From JAYVJH01 sp043777595 (GTDB lineage Bacteria > Bacteroidota > Bacteroidia > Cytophagales > Spirosomataceae), in assembly GCA_043777595.1 (NCBI GenBank), contig JAYWHT010000032.1, positions 1-59,778 of the forward strand: a DNA stretch of 59,778 bases. The letters are read 5' to 3'. A model generated the notes under the pieces. The model saw nothing but the letters and a program-made list of their open reading frames with translations, had not been told where the DNA came from and made no database searches. The stretch's first letter is position 1. Each line of letters starts with the position of its first letter. The translations under genes were made by a program, and so were the position numbers. Shown one piece after another: positions 34,374-44,206 of this stretch.

Positions 34374-35309
34374 TCATTTGAGCATAAACTCAGCAGCATT
34401 ATAACCTGCAAAACACCCAAAGCCCCCTTTGATATTAGACGGTGTGAGCGATGGTTCTGAAAAAGGGTTATCGTTATACACTTCTATTGCTCTGTGATAG
34501 TCATAGTAATTTTTGTCGCAAGTAACCAGATATACCACCGACTTGATTATTTTGGTATTACTGCCAGCACTATAATAATAACTGTTGTTGAGTCGTCCAA
34601 CAGACGATGCCATCGGTCCGCCATCGTTTTGGGCATCGCTCACCAAGTCGCCCGTACCGCCACTGTTATTAAAATAGTACAAGTTCCAATTATTGTATTT
34701 TATTTCTGGCTGAGTACCTTGTGCTGGTTGAATAAATTGAATATTAACGCCACCTTCTATTTTGTAATAATTGCCCTTACCAGCGGGGTCTTGCCACAAC
34801 ACACGAACTGTTTTGTCAAATCTATTTGAGTTGTATCTGGCCGCAACTGAGTCTTGTTTTGCGTCTCTGATAGGCACTTGGGCAGGAATCATACACGACG
34901 ACTCGGCTACGAGGCCGCTTGGTGTCGTTACTTTGAGTGTATAAGTTTTGCCTACCACAATAGGCAACGACTTGGCCGCAATACGATACTCAAACCATCG
35001 ATTGTCCAAAACCAAGTTTACAGCTTTACTTCCGTCCGACAGCGTTACGGTTGCATCTTTGACGGCACTTATGGGGCCAAAGTTAGTGTTCCTGTCTGGA
35101 ATAACCGTTGTGGCAGTGCCAAAGAGCGTTTTGTTGTTTTCGACTTTTATGGCCAGTACAGTATCTTGCGGCGACAGGTATCCGTGTATTACCAATTTGG
35201 CTTCACTTTTGGGCAGTCGGTCGGGGTTTACGTCTTGTACCAGACTGCCACAGCTTGCAACAACGAGCAAAAAAATCAATGGTAGAACGAGTGTGTAGTA
35301 TGTTTTCAT
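34374..35309 (-). CDS. DUF4249 surface lipoprotein paired with a TonB receptor
   Basis: A 311-residue lipoprotein with lipobox VASCGS (Cys20). The strand-rich body (PKSEAKLVIHGYLSPQD, VGKTYTLKVTTPSGL) is typical of DUF4249. In Bacteroidota such lipoproteins lie directly after a TonB receptor with a carboxypeptidase-like plug, and act as its surface partner for nutrient uptake, as SusD does for SusC. The gene starts five bases after the receptor stop, so they share a transcript. Ligand unknown. Confidence 0.87.
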   Translation of the reverse strand: MKTYYTLVLPLIFLLVVASCGSLVQDVNPDRLPKSEAKLVIHGYLSPQDTVLAIKVENNKTLFGTATTVIPDRNTNFGPISAVKDATVTLSDGSKAVNLVLDNRWFEYRIAAKSLPIVVGKTYTLKVTTPSGLVAESSCMIPAQVPIRDAKQDSVAARYNSNRFDKTVRVLWQDPAGKGNYYKIEGGVNIQFIQPAQGTQPEIKYNNWNLYYFNNSGGTGDLVSDAQNDGGPMASSVGRLNNSYYYSAGSNTKIIKSVVYLVTCDKNYYDYHRAIEVYNDNPFSEPSLTPSNIKGGFGCFAGYNAAEFMLK

Positions 35310-35314
35310 GGCTA

Positions 35315-37759
35315 TTAAAATTTAAAATTATAACTTAATGAAGGTACAATCGGAAAAATGGAGTACCGTTTGAGTTTGGTTTCGTTAGTAATTGTGATAG
35401 GGCCGTTGTTGGTCTGTGAACTATTTTGCGATGATGATATATCATAAAAAAATGGATTACGACGATTGTACAAATTATAAAAACTCAACTCCCAGATACG
35501 TTCGTGGTTTTTCTTTTGTTTATGAAACTGAATACTCAAATCGAACCGATGGTACGCCTCGGCCCTAAAACTATTTTTGGGTCCATAGTCGCTGGTGCTT
35601 CGGCCATAGCCAAACAAGCTCTGGCCAATAGTCTGGCCTTGGTTATTAAAAGCGGTCGAGTTGGCAAAACGGCTGCTACCATACGACTGGTATGTGCCTT
35701 GCGGCACCGTGAGGGCGTTGCCCGTACCATACACCCACGACCCCGAGAGCGTAATGCGAGGGCTGATTTCATAAATACCGACCACAGAAATATCGTGGCG
35801 GCGGTCGAAACGAGGAAAAAATGCTTCGCCAAAATTGAGTTCGGCAAACTGCCACTTCGTCCATGACAGGGTGTAGCCAATCCAGCCCGAAAGGCGGCCT
35901 GTCTTTTTTTGGAGCAATACCTCAGCCCCATACGACCAACCACGGCCTGTGGCAACGTTTTCGTCCCACCGCACTTTTTCAGTACCAGCAGCGGGGCCGT
36001 CTTCGAGCAACAAAAAACCCGACCCTTCTTTATAACTAACAATGTTTTTCATTGATTTATAGTAACCCTCGACCGTCAGCGCAAGCCCTCGATTTGGAAA
36101 GTCTTTGGCCAAGCCCAACGCTATTTGATTGGACTGCTGCGGTGGAATTTTGCCCGTAGTCGGTACCCACAAGTCCGTTGGCAGACCGATGCCCGTATTT
36201 GATAGCAAATGCACATACTGGTTCATGGTAGCATAAGAGGCTTTGAGCGACAAGTCTGGTTTGAGCATATAAGCTGCCGACAGGCGTGGCTCTGGCCTCA
36301 AAAAAGCCCTTTCGTTGCTGTTGAAATAACTAAGCCGCAAGCCGCCATTTACTTTGAACTTACCACTTGGCCGCCAAGTGTCTTCTACATAAGCACCCGA
36401 CTCTATGTTGTTGATTGCCTCAATTTCGTTTTTAAATTGGTCAATATCAGTATCTTTGACAACGATAGCACTCGGCGTAAATCTGTGTGCGATAGCCATA
36501 GCCCCAAACCGCAAAGAATGTGTTGGGCTGGGGTAATAGTCCACGTCATATTTGAAAGTAAAATCTCTGATACCCGAGGTGTAGCTGAGTTTAAATTCAT
36601 TAGTTTTGCCAAGATTTGTGTAGGAATCTTCTGAAAATATTTGAAATTTATAATTACTAAAAATCAAAGACGCATTGGCAAACAGTTTTTCATTAAAAAG
36701 GTGATTCCAGCGTAGGGTAGCCGTGGCATTGCCCCAGTTTAACCCACCCGACGACGTTGAGTTTCGCTCCATTGCTTTGACAAAAAACCTATCTTGACCA
36801 AAATATCCACTGGCATATAGTTTATTTTTTTGGCCAAAATCGTAGTTAAATTTAGCATTGAGGTCATAAAAATAATAGCCCCCCGTACCAGTGCCTTCCG
36901 AAGCCACGGCTATGAGCGGTCGGGTGAGTATGTCCAAATAAGTACGACGACCTGAAACGAGAAACGATGCTTTTTTGGCTTTGTCGAGTGGCCCTTCGAG
37001 TGTGAGCCGTGAGGCGATTAGCCCGCCGCCGCCCTCGCCGTGTAGTTTGTCTTTGTTGCCTTCTTTCATGTTGAGTTCTATGACCGACGACAGCCGCCCG
37101 CCAAACCGAGCAGGAAAACCGCCTTTTGTTAGTTCAACACTTTTTAGGGCATCGCCATTGAAGACCGAAAAAAAACCAAACAAATGACTGGCATTATAAA
37201 CTATGGCATCGTCTAATATTATCAGATTTTGGTCAGGCCCGCCGCCACGAACATAAATACCCGTTTGGCCTTCTGAACCTTTTTGTACGCCTGGCATCAG
37301 TTGCAGGACTTTCATTACGTCTTTTTCGCCCAAAAAAGCGGGTATTTTTTTTATCTGAGCAATCGGTATCTCAATCTGGCTCATTTGTGCAGTTTCGCTC
37401 ACACGTTCGTTTTCATAACTTTTGGCTTTAATGACAACTTCTTTGAGCTGCCGCCCAATCGGGTCAAGTTCTACGTTAAGTGTTTGATTTTTGGTAAATG
37501 GCCGTTTATTAACGACTGATTCGTAGCCAACAAACGAATACACCAACACAAGAGAGTCGGCAGCGGGCAATGTAAGCGAATAAAACCCAAAGGTATTGGA
37601 CGTTGTACCGATATTGGTATTGGGTACAAAAACATTGACACCGATGAGTAGTTCTCGGCTGCCTTTTTCACGGACGTAGCCACTGATGGTGCGGGTTTGT
37701 TGGGCTTGTAAAAAACCGCAAAAAAGAAGAATAGTAATCTGAGTAAAAATCATTTTCAT
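35315..37759 (-). CDS. TonB-dependent receptor with carboxypeptidase-like N-terminal domain
   Basis: An 814-residue outer-membrane transporter: signal peptide MKMIFTQITILLFCGFLQAQ, then a carboxypeptidase-regulatory-like domain (RTISGYVREKGSRELLIGV), a TonB box-type stretch, a plug (FLGEKDVMKVLQLMPGVQ; GIYVRGGGPDQNLIILDD) and a barrel ending SYNFKF. It belongs to the group that pairs with a DUF4249 lipoprotein, present directly downstream. Substrate not deducible. Confidence 0.92.
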   Translation of the reverse strand: MKMIFTQITILLFCGFLQAQQTRTISGYVREKGSRELLIGVNVFVPNTNIGTTSNTFGFYSLTLPAADSLVLVYSFVGYESVVNKRPFTKNQTLNVELDPIGRQLKEVVIKAKSYENERVSETAQMSQIEIPIAQIKKIPAFLGEKDVMKVLQLMPGVQKGSEGQTGIYVRGGGPDQNLIILDDAIVYNASHLFGFFSVFNGDALKSVELTKGGFPARFGGRLSSVIELNMKEGNKDKLHGEGGGGLIASRLTLEGPLDKAKKASFLVSGRRTYLDILTRPLIAVASEGTGTGGYYFYDLNAKFNYDFGQKNKLYASGYFGQDRFFVKAMERNSTSSGGLNWGNATATLRWNHLFNEKLFANASLIFSNYKFQIFSEDSYTNLGKTNEFKLSYTSGIRDFTFKYDVDYYPSPTHSLRFGAMAIAHRFTPSAIVVKDTDIDQFKNEIEAINNIESGAYVEDTWRPSGKFKVNGGLRLSYFNSNERAFLRPEPRLSAAYMLKPDLSLKASYATMNQYVHLLSNTGIGLPTDLWVPTTGKIPPQQSNQIALGLAKDFPNRGLALTVEGYYKSMKNIVSYKEGSGFLLLEDGPAAGTEKVRWDENVATGRGWSYGAEVLLQKKTGRLSGWIGYTLSWTKWQFAELNFGEAFFPRFDRRHDISVVGIYEISPRITLSGSWVYGTGNALTVPQGTYQSYGSSRFANSTAFNNQGQTIGQSLFGYGRSTSDYGPKNSFRAEAYHRFDLSIQFHKQKKNHERIWELSFYNLYNRRNPFFYDISSSQNSSQTNNGPITITNETKLKRYSIFPIVPSLSYNFKF

Positions 37760-37860
37760 ACTGTGTGTTAGATTAAGGGGTTCTAACAGAAAACGATATG
37801 AGTATTTGATATATTGTATGTTGATAGATTAATAGTAAAAACCAAAGAGCTATTACACAA

Positions 37861-37893
37861 AAAAAACGTTCAGCCAAAGGCCAAACGTTTTTT
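37861..37893 (-). terminator. Terminator after the SusD gene
   Basis: Arms AAAAAACGTT (37861-37870) and AACGTTTTTT (37884-37893) enclose CAGCCAAAGGCCA, in the 25 bases after the susD stop. On the minus strand it ends in a T run. Confidence 0.65.
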
Positions 37894-37918
37894 GTAATTA
37901 TCAAATCAAATAAAAATC

Positions 37919-39631
37919 TTAATACCCTGGATTTTGAGGGAATACCGAACTACCGTCTGTGCCTTTGGCAGAGCGGTCTATTTGAGTGAGGGGTATTGGG
38001 CGTAAGTTATGAAACGCCTGAATGGTAGATGCTTGCGGGTTGTGGAGTTTTACTCTTTCTACCAATTTACCCCAACGTTTCAAGTCCATCCATCTAATTT
38101 GCTCACCTGCCAACTCACGACCACGCTCCTCTATCAAAAAGTCGAAAGTCGCTTGCGCTGGTGTTATTCTCATGGCATTTTCTTTGCCCGCAAATGCCGC
38201 ACGTACCCGCACCATGTTTATAGCTGCGGCCGCCTCTGCTGGTTTTCCCAAGAAAATCTGTGCTTCGGCTAGCATCAAGTAAGTATCTGCCAAACGGAAA
38301 GTCAAAAAGTCACGGCTTCCAGCAGTCCAAGTTCTATCTGGGCGAAGCGGATCCATGAATTTTATCAAAGTAGGAAAAAGAGCCTCGTTGTAAGCACTTG
38401 GCACCAATACTTGATAAGGTCTTTTGGCACGCTCGGCGAGCGACATCTCAAACCCTGGCATAAAAATAGCAGTATCGCCTGACTTAAATGTTACCTTCGC
38501 TTTCGAGAGGTCAAAAGCTGTATTATAAGTACCTGGCAAATTGCTTAGCCATGTATCTCTAAACGTTTTTTTGTAGCGAGAGTCATTTACACGGTCAGCA
38601 AAAACAGTTTCGATACAGTATTTAGTTGGGCGCAAACGCTTGAAAGGACGACCATAAAACACATCTCGTACCATTCCTGCCTGAACGTCATACTGCATTC
38701 CAAAAAACAAGTGTAGGTTATTACCCCCTGTGTTGCCATCTTGACCATTGGCTATTGGCGCTGGCGATGCGGTTGTCAAAACGTCGGAGGTGTATTGGGT
38801 TGCAAAAATCACCTCGTCGTTTATTTCACCTGCACCTTGTGCAAACACGTTTGCGAAATCTGGCAATAATTTAAAGCCGTAATTACTTATTACGTTTTGT
38901 GCATAGGTTGCAGCCTTGGCGTAGTCGTCGGCGGCTTTTGAGGTAGAGGCGGCTCTGGCCAAATACACCCGAGCCAACAAATGCTCAGAGGCGGCTTTGG
39001 TAGCCCGGCCATAGTCTGACGATGCTTTTTTATTTTCTAAGTCTGGTAGCGATGCTTCGAGATCTGCAATGATGGCCTTATAAATGTCAGCTTCTGAGGC
39101 TCTGGCAGTGGCTTTGGTTGGCCCGAGAGTTTCTGTCAGGCGCAAATCTACCCCACCCCATTGCTGCAGCAACAAGAAGTAATAATGTCCACGCAAAAAC
39201 TTCATTTCGGCCACACGTTGCTTTTTTAGTGCATCCGACAGCCCAGTGGCTGCTGGCGCACGCTCTATGACAGCATTGCAGGTATTGATGCCTCTGTAAA
39301 GCTCGTCCCAAATTAGTGCAAGCCAGTCCACTTGTGCATTGAGCTGGGCATCATAAAAGTGAAACCCTTTGTAGCCACCATCTGCACCTGTTGCATACAA
39401 ATCTGTGCCATACTCGGTTACAGTGAGGCCCATTTGTGAACCATAAAAAGCCCTCTGTGTAGAGTAAGCGGCGTTAATGGCGGCGTTAAAGCCAGCAGGA
39501 GTATTGATATAGTCGTTACCGATGGCCGACACTACTTCTTCTTTTAAAACATCAGTACAAGACTGACCTACAAACAAAATGCTGCACAAGGTCAATATTC
39601 GTAGTGATTTTATTGAATATTTATTTTTCAT
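37919..39631 (-). CDS. SusD/RagB-type nutrient-binding lipoprotein
   Basis: A 570-residue surface lipoprotein with lipobox-like VGQSCTD (Cys25). The TPR-rich body has the SusD pattern: LIWDELYRGINTCNAVIERA, MKFLRGHYYFLLLQQWGGVDL, DADIYKAIIADLEASL-type (SEADIYKAIIADLEAS), and the C-terminal FLIEERGRELAGEQIRWMDLKRWGKL. It captures a glycan or other nutrient for SusC. It is downstream of SusC (47-base gap) in a two-gene operon. No glycoside hydrolase is nearby, so the substrate is open. Confidence 0.95.
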   Translation of the reverse strand: MKNKYSIKSLRILTLCSILFVGQSCTDVLKEEVVSAIGNDYINTPAGFNAAINAAYSTQRAFYGSQMGLTVTEYGTDLYATGADGGYKGFHFYDAQLNAQVDWLALIWDELYRGINTCNAVIERAPAATGLSDALKKQRVAEMKFLRGHYYFLLLQQWGGVDLRLTETLGPTKATARASEADIYKAIIADLEASLPDLENKKASSDYGRATKAASEHLLARVYLARAASTSKAADDYAKAATYAQNVISNYGFKLLPDFANVFAQGAGEINDEVIFATQYTSDVLTTASPAPIANGQDGNTGGNNLHLFFGMQYDVQAGMVRDVFYGRPFKRLRPTKYCIETVFADRVNDSRYKKTFRDTWLSNLPGTYNTAFDLSKAKVTFKSGDTAIFMPGFEMSLAERAKRPYQVLVPSAYNEALFPTLIKFMDPLRPDRTWTAGSRDFLTFRLADTYLMLAEAQIFLGKPAEAAAAINMVRVRAAFAGKENAMRITPAQATFDFLIEERGRELAGEQIRWMDLKRWGKLVERVKLHNPQASTIQAFHNLRPIPLTQIDRSAKGTDGSSVFPQNPGY

Positions 39632-39678
39632 TTTTTTTTAGATTTAATAATTTAAAAACCCTAATTGGTCAGTTCAGA

Positions 39679-42600
39679 CTAAAATCTTACATTCAAGCCT
39701 ATCGTCATCACTTTTGTAGCTGGTGTAACGTTTCTTTCTACTTTGGCAGTTTGTGTTTCGGGATCTACGCCGTTGTACTGCGAGCGATAGCTTGACCAAA
39801 TATAAGGTTGCTGAATACTCGAAAACAAACGTAGTGATTCAATTCCTAACCGTTGTACTATTTTTGGAGAAAAAGAATACCCAAAATTGATGTTACGGAC
39901 TTTGACAAACGAGCCATCAAAGTTACTAATTGCACCGTTGTTTACAGGAAACTCTTGGTTAGACTTTGGTTGTGGAAACTCGTTGGTTGGGTTATTGGGT
40001 GTCCAATAGTCCACCTTCATTTGCTGATAGCGACCCGCCAACTGGTTTAAGTCTTGGTGAAACCCGCTGACAATCATCTGACCAATACGAGCATAAATAA
40101 AGAAACTCAAATCGAAACCTCTGTACGCAAAGCGATTGGTAATACCACCACTCCATGTTGGAATATCCGACCCTAATATTTGTCTGTCGTCGGCGTTTAT
40201 TTTACCATCATTATTAAAGTCTTGTACCTTAATCTGGCCAACTGTACTACCAAATGCTTTTGCTTGGTCAGCTTCGGCTGTTTGCCAGATTCCCAGTTTT
40301 TTATAATCATAAATTACCGACAACGGCTTTCCTATAAACCACCTATTACCAATATCATCAACAGCACCGTTATAGAGCGAGAGTATGGCTTCTTGGTTTT
40401 TGGTAAATACAAAGTCTGTACTCCACTTAAAGCCACCTTTGTCGTAGTTGATAGTTGTTAGGCTAAGTTCTACACCCCTATTGCGAGTTTCGCCCACGTT
40501 TCTGGTTACAGACGAGAAGCCGATTGAACCCGGAAGTTGGTCAGACAATAGCAAATCGGTTGTGTTGGTTTGGTAATATTCTAATGAGCCTTGCACACGG
40601 CCTCTGAGAAAACTAAAATCTAAACCAATATTCGACTGCTTTGAGGTTTCCCACTTCAAGTCTGGGTTACCGATTGTACTTGGACGATAGCCAAAGGCAG
40701 CGGTGTTGTTCCAAGCATAAGGTGTGCGGCGCAAGAGTCCTTGTGTTTGGTAAGCGGCTACACCTTGGTTACCAACGGCGCCGTATCCAATACGAAGTTT
40801 CAATAAATCAATCCAAGAGATACCTTTCATGAATGACTCGTTAGATATATTCCAAGCAACTGCAATACCCGGGAAGTTACCATATTTGGTGTTTGCACCA
40901 AACTTACTTGACCCATCTCTTCTGATGGTAGCCGTAACCAAATATTTGTCTTTGTAATCATAATTGACCCGACCCATAAACGAGTTAATGGTCGATTGTA
41001 CCAATAAGCTGTTGTAGCTTGATACTGTCGAAGCATCGCCAACACTATAAAACTGTTGTGTTTCGGCAGGCACACCAGCTACACCAATACTACTGGCTTC
41101 AAAATTATCACGCTGAATCGAATGTAAGCCTGTAACTGTCAAGTTGTGAATATTGTTAAAGGTTTTGGTGTAAGTCAAAATATTTTCTAATGTGTAGTTA
41201 AACCCAAATTGACTTTCTGTCGAGGCGTTGGCACTACCCAATTTACTACTGTTGGTAGCTGCACCAATAAATCGGCCTGCTCTCGAAATGGTAAAGTCTG
41301 GGCCGAAGTTAGATCTAAACACCAAACCGTTCATGATTTTTAGTTCGGCATACAGACTATTGAAAACACGGTACTTTTTGATATTGTCCACCTGTGCGCC
41401 AGGAATGACCTCAAACAATGGATTGGTCAAAAGTGGGTCGTTGGTTGTCGAAAACTTGAGTGTACCATCGGCGTTGTAAGGATTACCGAGCGGGTTTTGT
41501 TGCAACGAAAACCCATAAGGATTTAGACTTGCACCGTTTCTGATGCTGTTCATGACATAAGAAGATATGCCTACTTTTAGGCCTTTCGTTATTTGGTGGT
41601 CAATATTGACCCGTAACGACAAACGAGTAAAGTCTAAGCCCTCGCTTATACCTTTGTCTTGAAAGAAACCACCCGAGATGTAAAACTGTGTTTTGTCGTT
41701 GCCACCTTGTATGCCCAGCGAGTGGTTTTGTTGCAAGCCTGTTTGGAGCATCAACGACTGCCAATCTGTGTTACGATTGTTGGCAATACCGTCTGCAACC
41801 GCAGGGTCACCACCCAAAACCGCTACTTTTGAGTCTGCAAAGGCATCAGCAGTACCCGACGGAACGGGCTTACCGCTGGCATCGTTGTAAAGGCCCGTTG
41901 CACGATATGCCTCACGAACGTACTCTTGAAACTCAGTACCATTAAATAACCGCACTTTGTCCAAAGCCTGCGTGCTACCTACATAAGTATCGTAAGTAAC
42001 CGTTGTTTTGCCTTTTACACCGCCACGCTTCGTTGTTACGAGTACCACACCATTTGCTCCTCTTGCACCATAAATAGCCGCTGCCGAGGCATCTTTCAAG
42101 ATTTCCATACCCTGAATATCGTTGGGGTTGATGTCTTCATAACCAGCCGAAAGCGGTATTCCGTCCACCACATAGAGTGGGTCGTTACCTGCATTAAAAG
42201 AGCGGCGGCCACGAATCAAAACCTTCGGCACAGAACCGGGCTTTGAGCCAGACTGCGACACGTCCACACCTGCCACACGACCTTGCATGGCTTGAGCCAA
42301 ACTGGTAATTGGCATTTCGGTCATTTGCTTGGCACTTACCGACGAAATCGCTCCTGTTAGCTGGCTTTTTTTCTGAGTACCGTAGCCTACAACAACCACC
42401 TCGTTCAAAATTTTTGAGTCAGTGTTGAGCGTAAGGTTAATGACCGAACGGCTACCAACCGTTATTTCTTGTGCCACAAAACCCACTGCCGAAAACACCA
42501 ACACGGCTTTATCATTGACGACATTGATTTTGTAGTTACCGTCAGAATCGGTATTTGTGCCTGTTGTAGTGCCTTTGACAACAACACTTACCCCTGGTAG

Positions 42601-42735
42601 GGGAGCGTTGTCGTCGCCTGACAAAATTTTACCAGACACCGTTTTGTCGGTTGTCGTCGCACTAACCGACCCTACCAAAACCAGTACGAATACTATTGTA
42701 AGGTAGTGTCGAAAAAATGTAATTGTTTTTTTCAT
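39679..42735 (-). CDS. SusC/RagA-type TonB-linked outer-membrane transporter
   Basis: A 1018-residue transporter. A signal peptide and a carboxypeptidase-like N-terminal domain (VSGKILSGDDNAPLPGVSVVVKG) precede a SusC signature (NEVVVVGYGTQKKSQLTGA), a plug (ILIRGRRSFNAGNDPLYVVDGIPL-type; here PKVLIRGRRSFNAGN) and a barrel ending MTIGLNVRF. It imports nutrients captured by the SusD partner that follows. A truncated FecR-like gene lies 89 bases upstream, as SusC genes under sigma/anti-sigma control often have. Confidence 0.95.
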   Translation of the reverse strand: MKKTITFFRHYLTIVFVLVLVGSVSATTTDKTVSGKILSGDDNAPLPGVSVVVKGTTTGTNTDSDGNYKINVVNDKAVLVFSAVGFVAQEITVGSRSVINLTLNTDSKILNEVVVVGYGTQKKSQLTGAISSVSAKQMTEMPITSLAQAMQGRVAGVDVSQSGSKPGSVPKVLIRGRRSFNAGNDPLYVVDGIPLSAGYEDINPNDIQGMEILKDASAAAIYGARGANGVVLVTTKRGGVKGKTTVTYDTYVGSTQALDKVRLFNGTEFQEYVREAYRATGLYNDASGKPVPSGTADAFADSKVAVLGGDPAVADGIANNRNTDWQSLMLQTGLQQNHSLGIQGGNDKTQFYISGGFFQDKGISEGLDFTRLSLRVNIDHQITKGLKVGISSYVMNSIRNGASLNPYGFSLQQNPLGNPYNADGTLKFSTTNDPLLTNPLFEVIPGAQVDNIKKYRVFNSLYAELKIMNGLVFRSNFGPDFTISRAGRFIGAATNSSKLGSANASTESQFGFNYTLENILTYTKTFNNIHNLTVTGLHSIQRDNFEASSIGVAGVPAETQQFYSVGDASTVSSYNSLLVQSTINSFMGRVNYDYKDKYLVTATIRRDGSSKFGANTKYGNFPGIAVAWNISNESFMKGISWIDLLKLRIGYGAVGNQGVAAYQTQGLLRRTPYAWNNTAAFGYRPSTIGNPDLKWETSKQSNIGLDFSFLRGRVQGSLEYYQTNTTDLLLSDQLPGSIGFSSVTRNVGETRNRGVELSLTTINYDKGGFKWSTDFVFTKNQEAILSLYNGAVDDIGNRWFIGKPLSVIYDYKKLGIWQTAEADQAKAFGSTVGQIKVQDFNNDGKINADDRQILGSDIPTWSGGITNRFAYRGFDLSFFIYARIGQMIVSGFHQDLNQLAGRYQQMKVDYWTPNNPTNEFPQPKSNQEFPVNNGAISNFDGSFVKVRNINFGYSFSPKIVQRLGIESLRLFSSIQQPYIWSSYRSQYNGVDPETQTAKVERNVTPATKVMTIGLNVRF

Positions 42736-42824
42736 AAATAGAAATTGATTTGTATAAATAATTAAAGAATAAATATGGGTTTATTGTGTCATCATAACAA
42801 AGAGATTGAATCGTTTGTTTTACT

Positions 42825-43196
42825 CTAATAAAATAAAATCCATGTAAGGAAACCAATAACCATACAAATGGCTATTATCCAACGGGTTAGATAGATAGTT
42901 GAAGCAATGGGTTTGAGGCTTTGGTCTAATTCGTCAATTTCAGGCAAATACGACACACTGATCTGGATTCTGTGCCATAAATTTTTAGTCTCTACTACTT
43001 CCAAATTCTCAAATTGTTCGGTAATATCTTTTACTATAACCTTGGCTTCGGCTATGTCATTGTATTTGTGGGGGTTTTTGTTTGAGTATAAATTCCAAAA
43101 ATTGGCAAGTTCATCATCGTTGGGGTGCTGAACCCACCTTATAAAAAGCGGCTCAGTAGCAAACTGTTCAGATGTATAGTCAGTAAAGTTTTTCAC
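42825..43196 (-). pseudogene. Truncated FecR-like anti-sigma protein (N-terminal domain and one TM segment only)
   Basis: A 123-residue frame. FATEPLFIRWVQHPNDDEL and FWNLYSNKNPHKYNDIAEAK match the cytoplasmic DUF4880 start of FecR proteins, the anti-sigma factors that regulate SusCD-type operons. The end is a membrane segment (LTRWIIAICMVIGFLTWILFY). A full FecR protein continues with about 200 periplasmic residues; here a TAG follows the segment directly and the frame after it stops within 11 codons. No ECF sigma gene is next to it (353 bases to recR). It lies upstream of SusC. It may be inactive, or a membrane-anchored half-regulator. Confidence 0.6.
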
Positions 43197-43338
43197 AAAT
43201 AATATCGGGAATACATTTGCTACACAAAGTATTTCATCGGCACAATATACTGATTGGTCGTAAAAATTTGGTAACGTTTTAAAGTATAGACCTGTTTAGT
43301 TTGGGTACGTGGTCGTATAAAACGAGAGATGTTTTTTT

Positions 43339-43440
43339 TATTACACAGAGATTCGCGGCGTTTTAAAAGAGATACACGGAGCTTTTTTAGTACTTCTTCT
43401 CTGTGTATCTCCCTTTTTCTCAGTGGATCTCTGTGTAATA
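43339..43440. repeat. Nested inverted repeat in the 353-base gap before recR
   Basis: Outer 14-base arms TATTACACAGAGAT (43339-43352) and its exact complement (43427-43440), with a weaker inner pair GAGATACAC/GTGTATCTC. It lies in the 43197-43549 gap, where I see no gene or other feature. Its sequence resembles the CACAGAG-type intergenic repeats of Bacteroidota. Confidence 0.65.
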
Positions 43441-43549
43441 GTTCCGTAATATTTCAAAGCGTATTTCCTCTTAATTAGATGCACAAAAAAACAATACCAC
43501 TTATTTCAAAATGGGTCTATGCTTTAAAAACGCAACAAAAAATTTAGTC

Positions 43550-44158
43550 TTAATCATAAACCACACGGCTCACAATGCTGCGCCCGAGTGTTACTTCATC
43601 GGCATATTCTAAGTCGCCACCAATCGGAATACCCCGTGCAATGGTAGAGATTTTGAGGGAAAAAGTTTTGAGTTTTTTTTGTAGATAAAAAGAAGTAGTA
43701 TCGCCTTCCATGGTTGGGCTAAGTCCCAGTATTATTTCTTTGGTTTCGCTTTCGGGACTACGGAGACGGTCAAACAACGATTCGATTTTTAGGTCTGAGG
43801 GGCCGATGCCTTCGATGGGTGAGATGATTCCGCCTAACACATGATACAAGCCACTGTACTGGTTGGTGTTTTCGATGGCCAGTACGTCTCGGGTGTCTTC
43901 AACGATACAAACCAGCGACTGGTCTCGTTTGGCACTGCTACATATTCCGCAGAGTTCGCCATCTGAAATATTATGGCATTTTTTGCAACTCTGGGTTTTG
44001 GTACGAACGGCCAATAGTGCCTCTGTCAATAGTTGGGTCTGGGTTTCGTCTTTTTTTAGTAGGTGCAGCACCAACCTTAGTGCCGTCTTTTTGCCTATAC
44101 CGGGTAGTTTCGACACTTCGTTTACGGCATCTTCTATGAGTTTTGAGGGGAAATTCAC
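43550..44158 (-). CDS. recR: Recombination protein RecR
   Basis: A 202-residue cytoplasmic protein that works with RecF and RecO to load RecA at gaps. It has the helix-hairpin-helix start (SKLPGIGKKTALRLVLHLL), the Cys4 zinc finger CKKCHNISDGELCGIC, and the Toprim core VCIVEDTRDVLAIENT with the conserved glutamate and DxD-like region. Normal length for the family. clpS lies 48 bases downstream of nothing on this strand: it ends at 44207 and is itself transcribed toward recR. Confidence 0.95.
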   Translation of the reverse strand: MNFPSKLIEDAVNEVSKLPGIGKKTALRLVLHLLKKDETQTQLLTEALLAVRTKTQSCKKCHNISDGELCGICSSAKRDQSLVCIVEDTRDVLAIENTNQYSGLYHVLGGIISPIEGIGPSDLKIESLFDRLRSPESETKEIILGLSPTMEGDTTSFYLQKKLKTFSLKISTIARGIPIGGDLEYADEVTLGRSIVSRVVYD

Positions 44159-44206
44159 GGTTTTTCTACTGCTTTTTGTTTTGCTACAAAGACAATCATC
44201 AAAATT

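Noticed and set aside
35504..36042. Long open frames on both strands inside the TonB receptor at 35315-37759
   Set aside because: They lie over a strongly conserved receptor coding region and have no recognisable domain or independent signals; they are reading-frame shadows.
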